This document shows, piece by piece, positions 25,015 through 34,679 of a stretch of 64,000 nt of DNA. Below the pieces are notes generated by a model, which saw nothing but the letters and a program-made list of their open reading frames with translations, had not been told where the DNA came from and made no database searches. A program made the translations under genes and the position numbers. The stretch spans positions 124,001 to 188,000 of the forward strand of contig LNEP01000003.1 of assembly GCA_001464125.1 (NCBI GenBank), read 5' to 3'. The DNA is from Betaproteobacteria bacterium Ga0077540. Lineage in GTDB: Bacteria > Pseudomonadota > Gammaproteobacteria > Burkholderiales > Methylophilaceae. The first letter of the stretch is position 1; each line of letters begins with the position of its first letter.

Positions 25015-25722
25015 TTAATTCCCTATTTTATTACAAAAGGTGTTGTGTTTGTACAACTTATCTTTGATTTCTTTAACTAAATGCGGTAATAAATTGTTTT
25101 GTCTCATATTGTCGCGACACACCCCTGAACGAAAACCAATGTAACTGGGATAGTGAAGAGTTAATTCACTGAGGTACTCCAACCTTAACGCGCCAGCCAA
25201 GCCTGCATGCAAGTGGTGAGTTTCACAGCTCCTTACAAAAGTGCGGATAGTATCCGTGTCCACAGCAGTCAGTAGGTGATGTTGCTTATCTGCCGTATCT
25301 AACATCACGCCATAGAACCCCATTTTTGCTAGCTTAGGTATCCAAGCCCACTCAATCGGCTGTTCAGCAAACATCACTGCTATTAGTTTTAATTGATGAC
25401 GTTGAATCAACTCAGCAAGCGCAAAGCAGCCATCTGCATGCATAGGTAACGAAGAGGCTGGCAATTTGACAATATCTACACCCAAATCCGATTTACGCAA
25501 AATGAGCGCCAGCAAAGCCTCAAGACTCTCGTGGGCATCACCCACCGTTGCACTGACCATAGCTTGCTGATTGACCGCACGCACTGCTTGTAAGCTGACA
25601 GCATCATCCAAGCTACCTAACGCCCCCACGGCCGGATCCTTTAAATCAATAAAATCCGCTCCTGCATGCATAGCATCTAAGGCCTCTTCTGCGTTCTTCA
25701 CGCTAATCAATAAACGTATCAT
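25015..25722 (-). CDS. MfnB-like protein ((5-formylfuran-3-yl)methyl phosphate synthase family, DUF556)
   Basis: A protein of about 235 residues with a TIM-barrel fold. It begins MIRLLISVKNAEEALDAMHA and has the GADFIDLKDPAVGALG motif. The lysine in DLKDP (K28) matches a catalytic lysine of archaeal MfnB, which makes the furan precursor of methanofuran from glyceraldehyde-3-phosphate. In methylotrophs with the H4MPT pathway the product would lead to methylofuran, used by FhcABCD. The start at 25722 avoids overlap with the upstream DUF447 gene; an upstream in-frame start exists. It is the last gene of a run that begins at hfq. The exact reaction is inferred from the family. Confidence 0.75.
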   Translation of the reverse strand: MIRLLISVKNAEEALDAMHAGADFIDLKDPAVGALGSLDDAVSLQAVRAVNQQAMVSATVGDAHESLEALLALILRKSDLGVDIVKLPASSLPMHADGCFALAELIQRHQLKLIAVMFAEQPIEWAWIPKLAKMGFYGVMLDTADKQHHLLTAVDTDTIRTFVRSCETHHLHAGLAGALRLEYLSELTLHYPSYIGFRSGVCRDNMRQNNLLPHLVKEIKDKLYKHNTFCNKIGN

Positions 25723-25729
25723 GCCCGTG

Positions 25730-26305
25730 TTACGCCTGATTAAATCCGGATTGCTCTGCATAATATCCATCGATTTTTTCTACCAGCCATTGCCATGCTT
25801 GCAACTCCCGCTCACCTGCTGTTTTGTCTATGGCAATTTGTAAATAAGCACGTTCCGATAATACTTTTTCCTGTGGCAAACGATTCAGTCGACTAGCCAA
25901 TACCGCGAGTTCAATCACTGCAGCCTGTGCACGATTAAACCCGGCAAATGGCTGGTGTGTTACTTGATGTACAACACGCATCCATAACTGTGGACGCTCA
26001 ACATCTTCCACCACTTGCTCCAGACGTAATTCTTGATGCGCCAACGTATCTGCCAAACGCACGCCATTCACAACACTAGCTGGCACAATTACTTGGGTTT
26101 GCGCTTTAACAATAGCCGCTGCAAATACGCGCACATCGTCAGTCAGGTTCATCACGGCGCACTCGGTTGCCAATATATTGCTTAGTGTGGTCGAAGGCTT
26201 AAAAGGAGAAATAACAATCAACCCATCCTTTTTTTGTACGCCGAAAGGCGTAATATGTGGATTGCCTGCTGGGTCTACCGTTGTAATAATGGTTTCGTAA
26301 ATCAT
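25730..26305 (-). CDS. DUF447 family protein (FMN-binding split-barrel type)
   Basis: A 191-residue protein of the DUF447 family. It begins MIYETIITTVDPAGNPHITPFGVQKKDG, with the N-terminal split-barrel strands, and continues SPFKPSTTLSNI. The family occurs in methanogens and in H4MPT-using methylotrophs, and its function is not established. It lies between the DUF6513 gene (gap 11) and the MfnB-like gene (gap 7), which points to a role in the same cofactor pathway. Flavin binding is inferred from the fold. Confidence 0.75.
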   Translation of the reverse strand: MIYETIITTVDPAGNPHITPFGVQKKDGLIVISPFKPSTTLSNILATECAVMNLTDDVRVFAAAIVKAQTQVIVPASVVNGVRLADTLAHQELRLEQVVEDVERPQLWMRVVHQVTHQPFAGFNRAQAAVIELAVLASRLNRLPQEKVLSERAYLQIAIDKTAGERELQAWQWLVEKIDGYYAEQSGFNQA

Positions 26306-26316
26306 GGCCTAATAAA

Positions 26317-27729
26317 TCATGTTTTGGACTGGTGTTTCTTTTCTTGAATTGAGGCTTCGCGATGCGCTTTTTTTGGTTGTTTATTTTGCACTTGCGATGC
26401 TACCCCAAACTGAAGTTCTTCATCTTGAACATAGCGCTTTTTAAGTTGCCAGGCAATCTGCGCACGGGCGAGTTCAACCCCTAAATAAAACGCATGCGAG
26501 GCATCGTTTTCCACGCCTAAATTCGCGTAAAACTCAAACGGATCTTGGTTTAATTGCAAGCCATCACGGTTATACACATGAATGCCCTGCTCACTCACCA
26601 TAATACGAAAACTGGGGTCTTTGATTTGCGACGCAATCTCTTGAATCTCGGCCTCATCGTAGCTAAACGGTTTCCGGTCATGTAAACCAAGCAAGCCGTT
26701 GCTGTAACCTCTGGGCAAGCGATTGTCTTGTTTAGCACGATGCATCACCCGTCTGGCAATGTCCGCTTCTGCAATGGCGTTGACGGCATGCGCACTTACC
26801 GAAGTCGCCAATACAGCATTGATATTCATTTCACTAATCATGCCAAACAGTAAAGCATTGATGCCGGTCGTGTCCGCATCCGTCAGTTCGGTCAAGTTAC
26901 CTACCCCCATCATAATGGGAATGTCTGGGTATTTTTTGCGCAGCTTGCTGTAGCGCACAATAGAATTTGTGAGTCCGAAATGAATCGGATCCAAAATGGC
27001 ATCGGCAATAAACGGTTTGTTTTTACGTAAGCAGTATTCAATTGCACGATAAAGTGAAGCCATATTGCCGGGTTTGGCAGGAATCAAAATCGGTGTAGCT
27101 GCCACTTCATCTATTAAATCAATAGATTTTTCGGTTAAGCTCAACATGTAATCTGCACCGGCTAGTCCCGCTGTGCGTAAATCATGGACACTCATTGAAT
27201 CCACGCTAACTACAAAGCCAGCCGATTTAAGCGCTTTAACAGCGTCAGCCAAATGTTCAAAAGGTTTGCCGGGCAAACAACCCAAGTCAATCACATCGGC
27301 GCCTTGTTGCTTAAAGCGTTCGGCTTTGGCCACAATTTCATCTACCGATAAATCTGGTGCGTCCACGATTTCGGCAAAAATCTGTACGTTATGTTGTGAC
27401 AAGTCTGGCGCAATCCCCTGATGCCCAAAGTACTGTGGCAGATCTTTCAAATCTTCCGGACCACGTTCAACGGGCACGCCCAACTTTTCTTCCAATGGCC
27501 CCAAATCGCCCTGACATAAGCCAGGTAAAATCACTTTATTGGCATCGCCCACATCTTTGAGACGCCGTGCAATCATGTCGGGAGTCATTAATGCGGCGAC
27601 CGATACGCCGATTTGCTCGACACGGTACTTGAATTGCGGGGGGTTAAGATTCGCTTGGATTTCTTGCAACACTTTATGCAAGCTTTTTTCGGCTAATTTT
27701 CCTGTTAAAAATAACAGTTTATCGGTCAT
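26317..27729 (-). CDS. DUF6513 / dihydropteroate synthase-related protein
   Basis: A 470-residue protein. The N-terminal part (about 1-140) is specific to the family, beginning MTDKLLFLTGKLAEKSLHKV. The C-terminal half contains a pterin-binding, dihydropteroate synthase-like TIM barrel (VIDLGCLPGKPFEHL, VSVDSMSVHDLRTAGLAGAD, PIMMGVGNLTELTDADT). Family members accompany H4MPT genes in archaea and methylotrophs and are proposed to act in pterin cofactor synthesis. Its catalytic activity is not established. It follows the flavoprotein gene by five bases. The C-terminal tail is rich in Lys, Gln and His. Confidence 0.75.
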   Translation of the reverse strand: MTDKLLFLTGKLAEKSLHKVLQEIQANLNPPQFKYRVEQIGVSVAALMTPDMIARRLKDVGDANKVILPGLCQGDLGPLEEKLGVPVERGPEDLKDLPQYFGHQGIAPDLSQHNVQIFAEIVDAPDLSVDEIVAKAERFKQQGADVIDLGCLPGKPFEHLADAVKALKSAGFVVSVDSMSVHDLRTAGLAGADYMLSLTEKSIDLIDEVAATPILIPAKPGNMASLYRAIEYCLRKNKPFIADAILDPIHFGLTNSIVRYSKLRKKYPDIPIMMGVGNLTELTDADTTGINALLFGMISEMNINAVLATSVSAHAVNAIAEADIARRVMHRAKQDNRLPRGYSNGLLGLHDRKPFSYDEAEIQEIASQIKDPSFRIMVSEQGIHVYNRDGLQLNQDPFEFYANLGVENDASHAFYLGVELARAQIAWQLKKRYVQDEELQFGVASQVQNKQPKKAHREASIQEKKHQSKT

Positions 27730-27734
27730 GTCAC

Positions 27735-28298
27735 TTACTCAGCATCCAGCTGATGCACATTAGCCAGTCGGTGCATAATGTAGTGTTGCAATTGCTGCAT
27801 GTCTTCGGCTACTTCGGTATAGGTAAAGGACTTTAATTTAACAACATTATCCAAATCGATTTGACGTGGGTACACTTTGACCACATTGTCACGCGGCGCT
27901 TCTGACTCTAGCTCTGGCGCGGTATCACACGCAAATACAATGCTGTGCACCCGTGTTTTACCAGCTTGCGCAAATAAATTAGTCACCAAGCTATCGGAAA
28001 AGCCATAAGCCATTTTGGCAATGGTATTAGATGTGGCCGGTGCAATTACCAAACTGTGGTATTTGCCTTCATAAAACAATTCAACTGGGATGCTACTCGC
28101 CGTTTTGTCTTGATATATGCGGTGGCCAGTCGCATCCAACATTTCTTGAAAACCATACTGCTTGATGATTTCAGCTGCGGCTTTGCTTAAGAAAATATCA
28201 ACCGACTCCAACGTCTGCAAGATGGCTAACGATTCACGCAGATAATGACCAGAACCTGTAATTGCCCACGCAAGCCGCTGCTGCATTTGATTATCCAA
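27735..28298 (-). CDS. afpA: Flavoprotein of the AfpA / dihydromethanopterin reductase (DmrB-like) family
   Basis: A 187-residue protein of the flavoprotein (HFCD) superfamily, with [20 protein letters not shown] at the N-terminus and the [20 protein letters not shown] phosphate-binding region. Related archaeal proteins reduce dihydromethanopterin or transfer electrons with FMN, and the methylotroph homologue is known as archaeal-type flavoprotein. Its start overlaps the purA stop by eight bases, so translation is probably coupled to purA. It begins the archaeal-type block of four genes. The exact reaction here is uncertain. Confidence 0.72.
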   Translation of the reverse strand: MDNQMQQRLAWAITGSGHYLRESLAILQTLESVDIFLSKAAAEIIKQYGFQEMLDATGHRIYQDKTASSIPVELFYEGKYHSLVIAPATSNTIAKMAYGFSDSLVTNLFAQAGKTRVHSIVFACDTAPELESEAPRDNVVKVYPRQIDLDNVVKLKSFTYTEVAEDMQQLQHYIMHRLANVHQLDAE

Positions 28299-29640
28299 TA
28301 TGGAACGGGTGTTCTAGAACGATGGTTTCATCGCGCTCAGGCCCAGTCGACACAATTGCAATTGGCACACCGCATAAGGCTTCCAAACGTTTTAAGTAGA
28401 CTTGTGCGTTTTTAGGTAAACCTTCCCATGTTTTGACGCCAAAGGTATTGTCGTGCCAGCCTGCCACCGTTTCATAAATCGGCTCACAACGAGCCACATC
28501 ATCGGCACCCACTGGCAACATATCAACCACTTTACCGTCCAGCTTGTAACCGGTACAGATATTCAAACTATCAATTCCGTCCAATACGTCCAACTTCGTG
28601 ATGCATAAACCAGTTAAACCGTTGATTCTGGCGGAACGGCGCAATGCTGCTGCATCAAACCAGCCACAACGGCGTTTACGTTTAGTCACTGTGCCAATCT
28701 CTTGACCTTTGTTGGACATTTGATAACCCGGAACACCTTCTGTTTCAATATCCAATTCACTCGGAAATGGCCCCCCACCTACACGTGTCGTGTAGGCTTT
28801 AGTAATACCCAATACGTAGTGCAGCATACTGGCGCCTACACCTGTACCCGCCGATGCTTGTCCGGCAATACAGTTACTAGAAGTCACATAAGGGTAAGTG
28901 CCGTGGTCAATGTCCAACAACGTTCCTTGCGCACCTTCAAATAAGAGATTTTCGCCACGCGCATTGGCTGCATACAGCTCTGCGGAAATATCTGCTACCA
29001 TCGGCTTCAACGCCTGTGCTTGTTGCATGCTAGCATCGTATTGCTGATTAAAGTCTACCGCAGTTGCACCTAAATATTGTGTCAGTACAAAGTTGTGGTA
29101 ATCCATCACCTCGCGCAATTTTTCAGCAAAACGTTCTGGGTAGAACAAGTCATAGACACGTAATGCACGACGTGCCACTTTATCTTCGTAGGTTGGGCCA
29201 ATGCCTTTACCCGTCGTGCCAATTTTTTTATCGGCACTGCGTTTTGCTTCACGCGCAATATCCACTGCCACATGGTGGCTCAAAATTAGTGGGCAGCCTG
29301 GGCTAAGTTTTAAGCGGCTTTTGACTTCTAATCCGCCTTTTTCCAAGGTTTCAATTTCGCTGAGCAAATGCCCGGCATCTAGCACGACACCGTTACCGAT
29401 ATAACAATTCACACCCGCACGTACGATACCAGATGGGACCAAGTTCAGTTTATACACGCGCTGCTCTGCGCCCTGCCCAACCACCAATGTGTGACCTGCA
29501 TTATGTCCACCTTGGAATCGTACGACGCCTTGCGCATGGTCGGTTAACCAATCAACGATTTTACCTTTGCCTTCGTCGCCCCATTGTGTGCCAATGACGA
29601 CTACATTCTTTGCCTGATGTTTGCTTGATTGATTTGCCAT
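28291..29640 (-). CDS. purA: Adenylosuccinate synthetase
   Basis: About 449 residues. The GTP-binding segment [16 protein letters not shown] lies near the N-terminus, followed by [11 protein letters not shown] and the conserved [13 protein letters not shown] loop. It makes adenylosuccinate from IMP and aspartate for AMP synthesis. The ATG at 29640 (MANQSSKHQ) is chosen; further upstream, translation would run into the hisZ end. It follows hisZ, as in many betaproteobacteria, and overlaps the afpA start by eight bases. Confidence 0.96.
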   Translation of the reverse strand: MANQSSKHQAKNVVVIGTQWGDEGKGKIVDWLTDHAQGVVRFQGGHNAGHTLVVGQGAEQRVYKLNLVPSGIVRAGVNCYIGNGVVLDAGHLLSEIETLEKGGLEVKSRLKLSPGCPLILSHHVAVDIAREAKRSADKKIGTTGKGIGPTYEDKVARRALRVYDLFYPERFAEKLREVMDYHNFVLTQYLGATAVDFNQQYDASMQQAQALKPMVADISAELYAANARGENLLFEGAQGTLLDIDHGTYPYVTSSNCIAGQASAGTGVGASMLHYVLGITKAYTTRVGGGPFPSELDIETEGVPGYQMSNKGQEIGTVTKRKRRCGWFDAAALRRSARINGLTGLCITKLDVLDGIDSLNICTGYKLDGKVVDMLPVGADDVARCEPIYETVAGWHDNTFGVKTWEGLPKNAQVYLKRLEALCGVPIAIVSTGPERDETIVLEHPFHIG

Positions 29641-29687
29641 AATTTCAATAGTTGTAGATATGTCTCTACGTAGATAAATAAAATAAA

Positions 29688-30848
29688 TTAATGAGAAACA
29701 GGGGCAACGCGCCACTGCCCTTGCTGAAACTCCAGCGTACGATCGCAATTGAGTTCATCCAATTGCACCGGGGTATTGGGTAATGCCTGTATCACCATCT
29801 GCCCGGAGGCGCGCAATGATTCTATTGCTGTTAACAAAGCAGCATCGTTGCCAACTGGGGCCAATATGCCTTTTGTGGTGACTGCGGGGGGCAACGCAAG
29901 TACTGCGCCACGCAAATCAAGGCTGAAGCCGGTGGCAGGACGGGCACGCCCGAACGCAATACCAACTTCATCGTAACGTCCACCCAAGGCAATGGGGCCC
30001 GCATAGCCATGTGCATATGCTGCAAACACAATGCCCGAATGATAGTGATAACCACGCAACTCGCTAAGGTCAAACCCAACCTGCACATCTAAATCTGCAA
30101 GTAAGCCTGCGATTCCACCTAAATCATTTAATGCACGCCTGATCTCTTCCAGAGGAGGCAACTCGACTGCTGCTTGTGCCAACATCTCTACGCCACCGTT
30201 GAGATCGGTAAGTCGAACAAATGCACGCTGCATGGAAGCATCTAGGCCTTGAACCAACTGGCTCACCGTCGCTTTGTCTTTGCTTTGCAGCGCAGCAAAC
30301 AGGGCTTGCTCCAAATTAGCATCCACACCTGCGTGCTTGACTAAACTTTCGAAAATGCCGACATGACTAAAGTCGATATGTAGCTCTTTTAAGCCAAGCA
30401 GTTGCAGAGCCTTAATCATCAACCGCTGAATTTCAACATCGCTCTCGATACCAGCATGACCAAATAATTCTGCACCTAACTGAAGCGGTTCACGTGTACG
30501 TGCCAAGCCATCGGGCTTAGTGCGTAGTACAGTGCCTGCGTAACATAAGCGCGATACGCCTTGATGGTTCAGCATATGTGCATCAATACGTGCTGCTTGC
30601 GGTGTTGTATCTGCACGTACACCCATCAACCGCCCAGTCAACTGGTCTACAACTTTAAAAGTAGCTAAATCCAAATCGTAACCGGTCCCGGTAATCAGTG
30701 ATTCCATATATTCTAACATTGGGGGAATCACATATTGGTAACCATGCACGCGGAACAAGTCCAAAAGCTGCCTACGCAAAGACTCAATACGTGCAGCCTC
30801 TGCAGGCAGCACATCTTCAATAAATTCGGGGAGTAACCAATTTCGCAT
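29688..30848 (-). CDS. hisZ: ATP phosphoribosyltransferase regulatory subunit
   Basis: A 386-residue HisS-like protein. It opens [20 protein letters not shown] and has the class II-like [15 protein letters not shown] and FSLDLRGAV stretches. It is shorter than HisS and lacks the anticodon-binding domain. It activates the short HisG form in histidine synthesis. In betaproteobacteria hisZ lies between the DUF2065 gene and purA, as here. A separate true hisS is at 56723-57988. Confidence 0.93.
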   Translation of the reverse strand: MRNWLLPEFIEDVLPAEAARIESLRRQLLDLFRVHGYQYVIPPMLEYMESLITGTGYDLDLATFKVVDQLTGRLMGVRADTTPQAARIDAHMLNHQGVSRLCYAGTVLRTKPDGLARTREPLQLGAELFGHAGIESDVEIQRLMIKALQLLGLKELHIDFSHVGIFESLVKHAGVDANLEQALFAALQSKDKATVSQLVQGLDASMQRAFVRLTDLNGGVEMLAQAAVELPPLEEIRRALNDLGGIAGLLADLDVQVGFDLSELRGYHYHSGIVFAAYAHGYAGPIALGGRYDEVGIAFGRARPATGFSLDLRGAVLALPPAVTTKGILAPVGNDAALLTAIESLRASGQMVIQALPNTPVQLDELNCDRTLEFQQGQWRVAPVSH

Positions 30849-30886
30849 GCCGTTATTATAACCGCAAACAGCCTAAAGGCTTAGCG

Positions 30887-31072
30887 CTAGCGACTGAACA
30901 TCGTCAGTAAAAGACCACCTAAGACAGAAATCAGGCCAACAAATCGCAATTGACCATCTTTAAGCACTATCAAGCGTTGAAAAGTCTCGCGCCAAGCTTG
31001 GGGCATCAATAAAGGCAACAACCCTTCTATGATGAGCACCAAGCCTAGCGCTGTAAGCAAAGCGTCTTTCAA
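30887..31072 (-). CDS. DUF2065 (YjeT) small membrane protein
   Basis: A 61-residue protein with two hydrophobic segments (about 3-21 and 42-58). The loop between has RETFQRLIVLKDGQLRFVGL, the family signature. Function is unknown. It is conserved between hflC and hisZ in proteobacteria, as it is here, and may take part in membrane protein quality control. Confidence 0.88.
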   Translation of the reverse strand: MKDALLTALGLVLIIEGLLPLLMPQAWRETFQRLIVLKDGQLRFVGLISVLGGLLLTMFSR

Positions 31073-31095
31073 GTCAGCGCCTTATTAATTTGACA

Positions 31096-31968
31096 TTACT
31101 TTTTAGCACCGGAGCTGCGCATGTATTTGAAGAAATCGGAGCTTTGGTCTAATACAATCACGTCAGATTTACTTTTGAAACTATTTTTATATGCTTCGGT
31201 ACTGCGATAAAACGCATAGAACTCAGGGTTTTTACCAAAAGCAGTCGCATAAATTTCTGCAGCTTTTGCGTCACCCTCACCTTTGACTTTTTGTGCTTCG
31301 CGGAAGGCTTCAGCAATAATTACTTCGCGTTGTTTGTCTGCATCTGCGCGTATCTTCTCAGCTGCTGCAGCACCTTGAGAGCGCAACTCATTAGCAACTG
31401 ATTTACGTTCTGCATCCATACGTTGATACACAGACTCACTCACCTCTTTAGGCAAATCCACACGACGTAAGCGTACATCTAAAATCTGGATGCCCATTTG
31501 GCGGCTGTCTTTATCGGCACGCTGACGCAAGATTTCCATAATCTCGGAACGCTCGCCTGAAACCACATCATGGATAGTACGTTTACCAAACTCAGCGCGT
31601 AAACCATCGTTCACAGTTTGCGATAAACGACGCTCTGCTTGCGCCTCATCGCCTTTTACCGACACATAAAATTTTGCGGGGTCTACAATGCGCCATTTCA
31701 CAAATGAGTCGACCAATACGTTTTTCTTTTCACTGGTAATAAAGCGGTCAGGCTCATCCCAATTCAAAGTCAGGATACGTTTATCAAAGTAACGTACGTT
31801 TTCCACCAATGGCAATTTGAAATATAAACCGGGGGATTTTTTTACAGAGACAATCTCACCTAGCCTAAACACAATCGCATACTCTCGCTCATCCACAGTA
31901 TAGGCAGACATGGTCAAAACGACCATTACCACAAACGCACCGATTAATCCTGCACCAAAATTTTTCAT
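31096..31968 (-). CDS. hflC: HflC, FtsH protease modulator subunit
   Basis: A 290-residue stomatin/prohibitin (SPFH) protein. An N-terminal membrane anchor (about 5-25) is followed by the SPFH domain (DEREYAIVFRLGEIVSVKK) and a C-terminal coiled coil (about 190-250). With HflK it forms the membrane complex that controls the FtsH protease. It follows hflK by 18 bases. The length is typical. Confidence 0.95.
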   Translation of the reverse strand: MKNFGAGLIGAFVVMVVLTMSAYTVDEREYAIVFRLGEIVSVKKSPGLYFKLPLVENVRYFDKRILTLNWDEPDRFITSEKKNVLVDSFVKWRIVDPAKFYVSVKGDEAQAERRLSQTVNDGLRAEFGKRTIHDVVSGERSEIMEILRQRADKDSRQMGIQILDVRLRRVDLPKEVSESVYQRMDAERKSVANELRSQGAAAAEKIRADADKQREVIIAEAFREAQKVKGEGDAKAAEIYATAFGKNPEFYAFYRSTEAYKNSFKSKSDVIVLDQSSDFFKYMRSSGAKK

Positions 31969-31986
31969 TTTTTGTTCGCTTTCGTC

Positions 31987-33159
31987 TTATCGCTCATCAC
32001 GGTCACGGCTTCTAAAAGCATCCCGTGAGCGATCTGTATCTATGTCCACCTGCATAGGCTCAGAACCAGCCGATTTGGTTGCAGGCGCTGCCGTTTGGCT
32101 ACCAACACCAGAACGCTCCATCAGCTTGTCTAGTGGGAGGTATAGCAAGCTGTTTCCACCTTTTTGATCCACCAATACTTTGCTGGTATTGCTTAAAATT
32201 TGCTCCTGCGCATCAATATACAAACGCTGGCGTGTCACTTCCGGAGCTTTATTATATTGTGTAAGGACTTGATCAAAACGGTTGGCATTACCCTTTGCTT
32301 CATTCTCCACACGCAATTTATAACCAGCCGCCTCTTCCGCTAATCTTGAGGCCGTACCACGTGCTTTAGGAATCACGTCATTCGCATAGGCTTGACCTTC
32401 ATTTTTTTGACGCTCTAAATCTTGTTTTGCTTTTACTGCATCATCAAATGCAGCCTGCACCTGTTCTGGTGGTTGAGCATTTTGCATGGTAACGTTCACC
32501 ACATTAATGCCAGAGTCATAACGATCCAGCACTTCTTGCATCAACTTCTTAGCACGCACAGCAATTTCTTCACGACCTTCATATAAGGCAAAATCCATAC
32601 GGCTTTTACCGACAATCTCGCGGATGGCAGTCTCGGCCACACCACGCACACCGTCTTCCGTAGATCGGTTTTTAAATTGAAAATCTTCTACATCTTTTAA
32701 GTTGTACTGCACAGCAAACTGTAAATCGATAATATTCTCATCGTCAGTTAACATCAGCGATTCACGTGGCTCCTTGCTTCTTGTACTACCACCTTCTGCA
32801 GAGCGATAACCTACTTCAATGGTACGCACCTGCTCAAGATTCACATTTTCAACACTTTCTACAGGGAAAGGAATATGCCATCTAGGACCTGGGAGAGTTG
32901 TCTCTACATGCTGCCCAAAGCGAAGCACTACACCTCTAGAGCCCTGATCAACGATATAAAAGCCTGTTGCTAACCAGACCAACGCAACTAAACCAATAAT
33001 AGGCAAAATTGGGAAGTCCATGTTTTTTGATGGTGTGTTGCTGCCGCCACCAGACCCACCGAATAAGTTGTTAATTTTCTTACTTAAATCACGGAACACC
33101 TCGTCTAAATCAGGCGGCCCTTCATTATTGCGTTGTCCAAATCCTGGAAACTTAATCAT
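31987..33159 (-). CDS. hflK: HflK, FtsH protease modulator subunit
   Basis: A 390-residue SPFH protein with a Gly/Ser-rich N-terminal cytoplasmic stretch (GGSGGGSNTP), one membrane segment (about 48-68), and the SPFH domain (STGFYIVDQGSRGVVL-type). The C-terminus is rich in Arg, Asp and Ser (SRDRDER). It pairs with HflC, whose gene follows directly. The role is control of FtsH at the membrane. Confidence 0.94.
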   Translation of the reverse strand: MIKFPGFGQRNNEGPPDLDEVFRDLSKKINNLFGGSGGGSNTPSKNMDFPILPIIGLVALVWLATGFYIVDQGSRGVVLRFGQHVETTLPGPRWHIPFPVESVENVNLEQVRTIEVGYRSAEGGSTRSKEPRESLMLTDDENIIDLQFAVQYNLKDVEDFQFKNRSTEDGVRGVAETAIREIVGKSRMDFALYEGREEIAVRAKKLMQEVLDRYDSGINVVNVTMQNAQPPEQVQAAFDDAVKAKQDLERQKNEGQAYANDVIPKARGTASRLAEEAAGYKLRVENEAKGNANRFDQVLTQYNKAPEVTRQRLYIDAQEQILSNTSKVLVDQKGGNSLLYLPLDKLMERSGVGSQTAAPATKSAGSEPMQVDIDTDRSRDAFRSRDRDER

Positions 33160-33176
33160 GCATTACTCCGAATTGA

Positions 33177-34304
33177 TTATGCGTAAGCACTTTCTTCTGT
33201 GCTCAATTGTTTTAATAGTTGTTGATACTCTCTGAGTGCCAGCTTTAAATCATCCAAGCCAGTACCATCTATTGCTGAAATTCTCACCTTAGAAATCTTA
33301 CCATATTCGTCGCGCTCGATGCCGGGCGGCATACCCAGACGATCTATTTGATTCAGCACCAGTATTTGGTGCACTTGCGAAGCACCAATTTCGTTCAACA
33401 CAAAATTGACCTGATCAATCTGAGCATCTCGATTAGTACTAGAAACATCCACCACATGAAGTAACAAATCAGCCTGCGCAGCCTCCTCTAAGGTTGCGCC
33501 AAACGCTTCGATTAGAGTGGTTGGGAGATGTTTAATAAACCCTACCGTGTCAGACAAGACGATTGGATTGGCCTCTGGCAAATACATTTTGCGCGAAGTG
33601 GTATCCAAGGTAGCAAATAGTTGATCAGCAGCGTACACGCCTGAATGTGTTAAGCGGTTAAATAAAGTAGACTTTCCAGCATTTGTATAGCCGACGATAG
33701 ATACAGTCATCAGGTTAGAACGTTTGCGCGCTCTACGTTGCATACCACGCTGTTGCTTGAGTTTATCCAGCTTTTCGCGCAACTGCTTGACGCGTACCCG
33801 CAACATGCGGCGATCTAACTCCAACTGAGTTTCACCCGGACCACCACGCACACCGATACCACCTTTTTGTCGTTCCAAGTGAGTCCAGCCACGGACCAGG
33901 CGTGTTGAAAGATGCTCTAACTGCGCCAACTCTACTTGCAGTTTACCTTCGTGAGTTTGCGCACGTTGTGCAAAGATATCAAGAATCAATCCGGTACGGT
34001 CGACCACGCGCGCTTGTAAAAAGCGCTCAAGATTGCGTTGTTGGGATGGACTTAAATCGTGATTAAACGCGACCACTTTGGATTCGCTAGACTCAAGCAT
34101 TAATTTAAGTTCTTCAGCTTTTCCGGAACCGATAAAATATTTAGCATCCGGTGATTGGCGCTTACCCTCAACCGTGGCGCGAATTTGCATGCCAGCAGTA
34201 GTGACCAAGTGTCTCAGCTCTTGCAAGCTTTCTGCATAATCAGGGTCACCAAAATCAACACTGACGAGTACTACGGCGTCACCGCCTGAAGGTCTTTCAA
34301 ACAT
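33177..34304 (-). CDS. hflX: GTPase HflX
   Basis: A 375-residue GTPase. It has the HflX N-terminal domain (VVLVSVDFGDPDY), the linker helix with KGGIGVRGGPGETQLELDRR, the G1 motif GYTNAGKST (205-213), and G3 DTVGFI and G4 NQID. It rescues stalled ribosomes under heat stress. It lies six bases after hfq, the usual hfq-hflX order. The C-terminal region ends in a Gln/Leu-rich helix. Confidence 0.96.
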   Translation of the reverse strand: MFERPSGGDAVVLVSVDFGDPDYAESLQELRHLVTTAGMQIRATVEGKRQSPDAKYFIGSGKAEELKLMLESSESKVVAFNHDLSPSQQRNLERFLQARVVDRTGLILDIFAQRAQTHEGKLQVELAQLEHLSTRLVRGWTHLERQKGGIGVRGGPGETQLELDRRMLRVRVKQLREKLDKLKQQRGMQRRARKRSNLMTVSIVGYTNAGKSTLFNRLTHSGVYAADQLFATLDTTSRKMYLPEANPIVLSDTVGFIKHLPTTLIEAFGATLEEAAQADLLLHVVDVSSTNRDAQIDQVNFVLNEIGASQVHQILVLNQIDRLGMPPGIERDEYGKISKVRISAIDGTGLDDLKLALREYQQLLKQLSTEESAYA

Positions 34305-34310
34305 GCAGCA

Positions 34311-34550
34311 TTATTCTTCGGATTGCTCCGGAATATTCATATTGACAGCACGTGCTGGAACGATGGTTGAGATTGCATGTTTGTATACCATTTGTGTCAC
34401 AGTATTTTTCAGCAGTATCACATACTGATCAAACGAATCCACTTGCCCTTGTAACTTAATACCATTCACAAGATAAATTGACACTTGAACATGTTCTTTT
34501 CTTAATGCATTCAAGAAAGGGTCTTGTAACATTTGTCCTTTATTGTTCAT
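34311..34550 (-). CDS. hfq: RNA chaperone Hfq
   Basis: A 79-residue Hfq. It starts [20 protein letters not shown] and has the Sm2 motif [10 protein letters not shown]. The hexamer binds small RNAs and mRNA. The C-terminal tail is short (about ten residues after the core, ending EQSEE). A GGAG ribosome site lies upstream. It heads the hfq-hflX-hflK-hflC-DUF2065-hisZ-purA run. Confidence 0.97.
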   Translation of the reverse strand: MNNKGQMLQDPFLNALRKEHVQVSIYLVNGIKLQGQVDSFDQYVILLKNTVTQMVYKHAISTIVPARAVNMNIPEQSEE

Positions 34551-34591
34551 TATTATGCTCCTTTTTAATTTTAATAATGTTGGAGTAGCCA

Positions 34592-34620
34592 GCTATAACC
34601 ATCGTCATTCGCGCCCTCAA
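34592..34620 (-). promoter_or_regulatory. Possible sigma-70 promoter of hfq
   Basis: On the minus strand: TTGAGG (34615-34620), 17 bases, TATAGC (34592-34597). The start would be near 34585, leaving about 35 bases before the ATG. A pair of inverted arms, TGGAGTAG (34581-34588) and CTACTCCA (34652-34659), flanks it. Confidence 0.4.
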
Positions 34621-34679
34621 CCTTAATGACTATGATTGTACTATTTTGTTCCTACTCCAGTCGCTAAATTAGGTTTTTT

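Noticed and set aside
34561..34679. Possible terminator or small RNA between gltX and hfq
   Set aside because: The inverted arms TGGAGTAG and CTACTCCA are more than 60 bases apart and no U-run follows. It was kept only as a note in the promoter entry.
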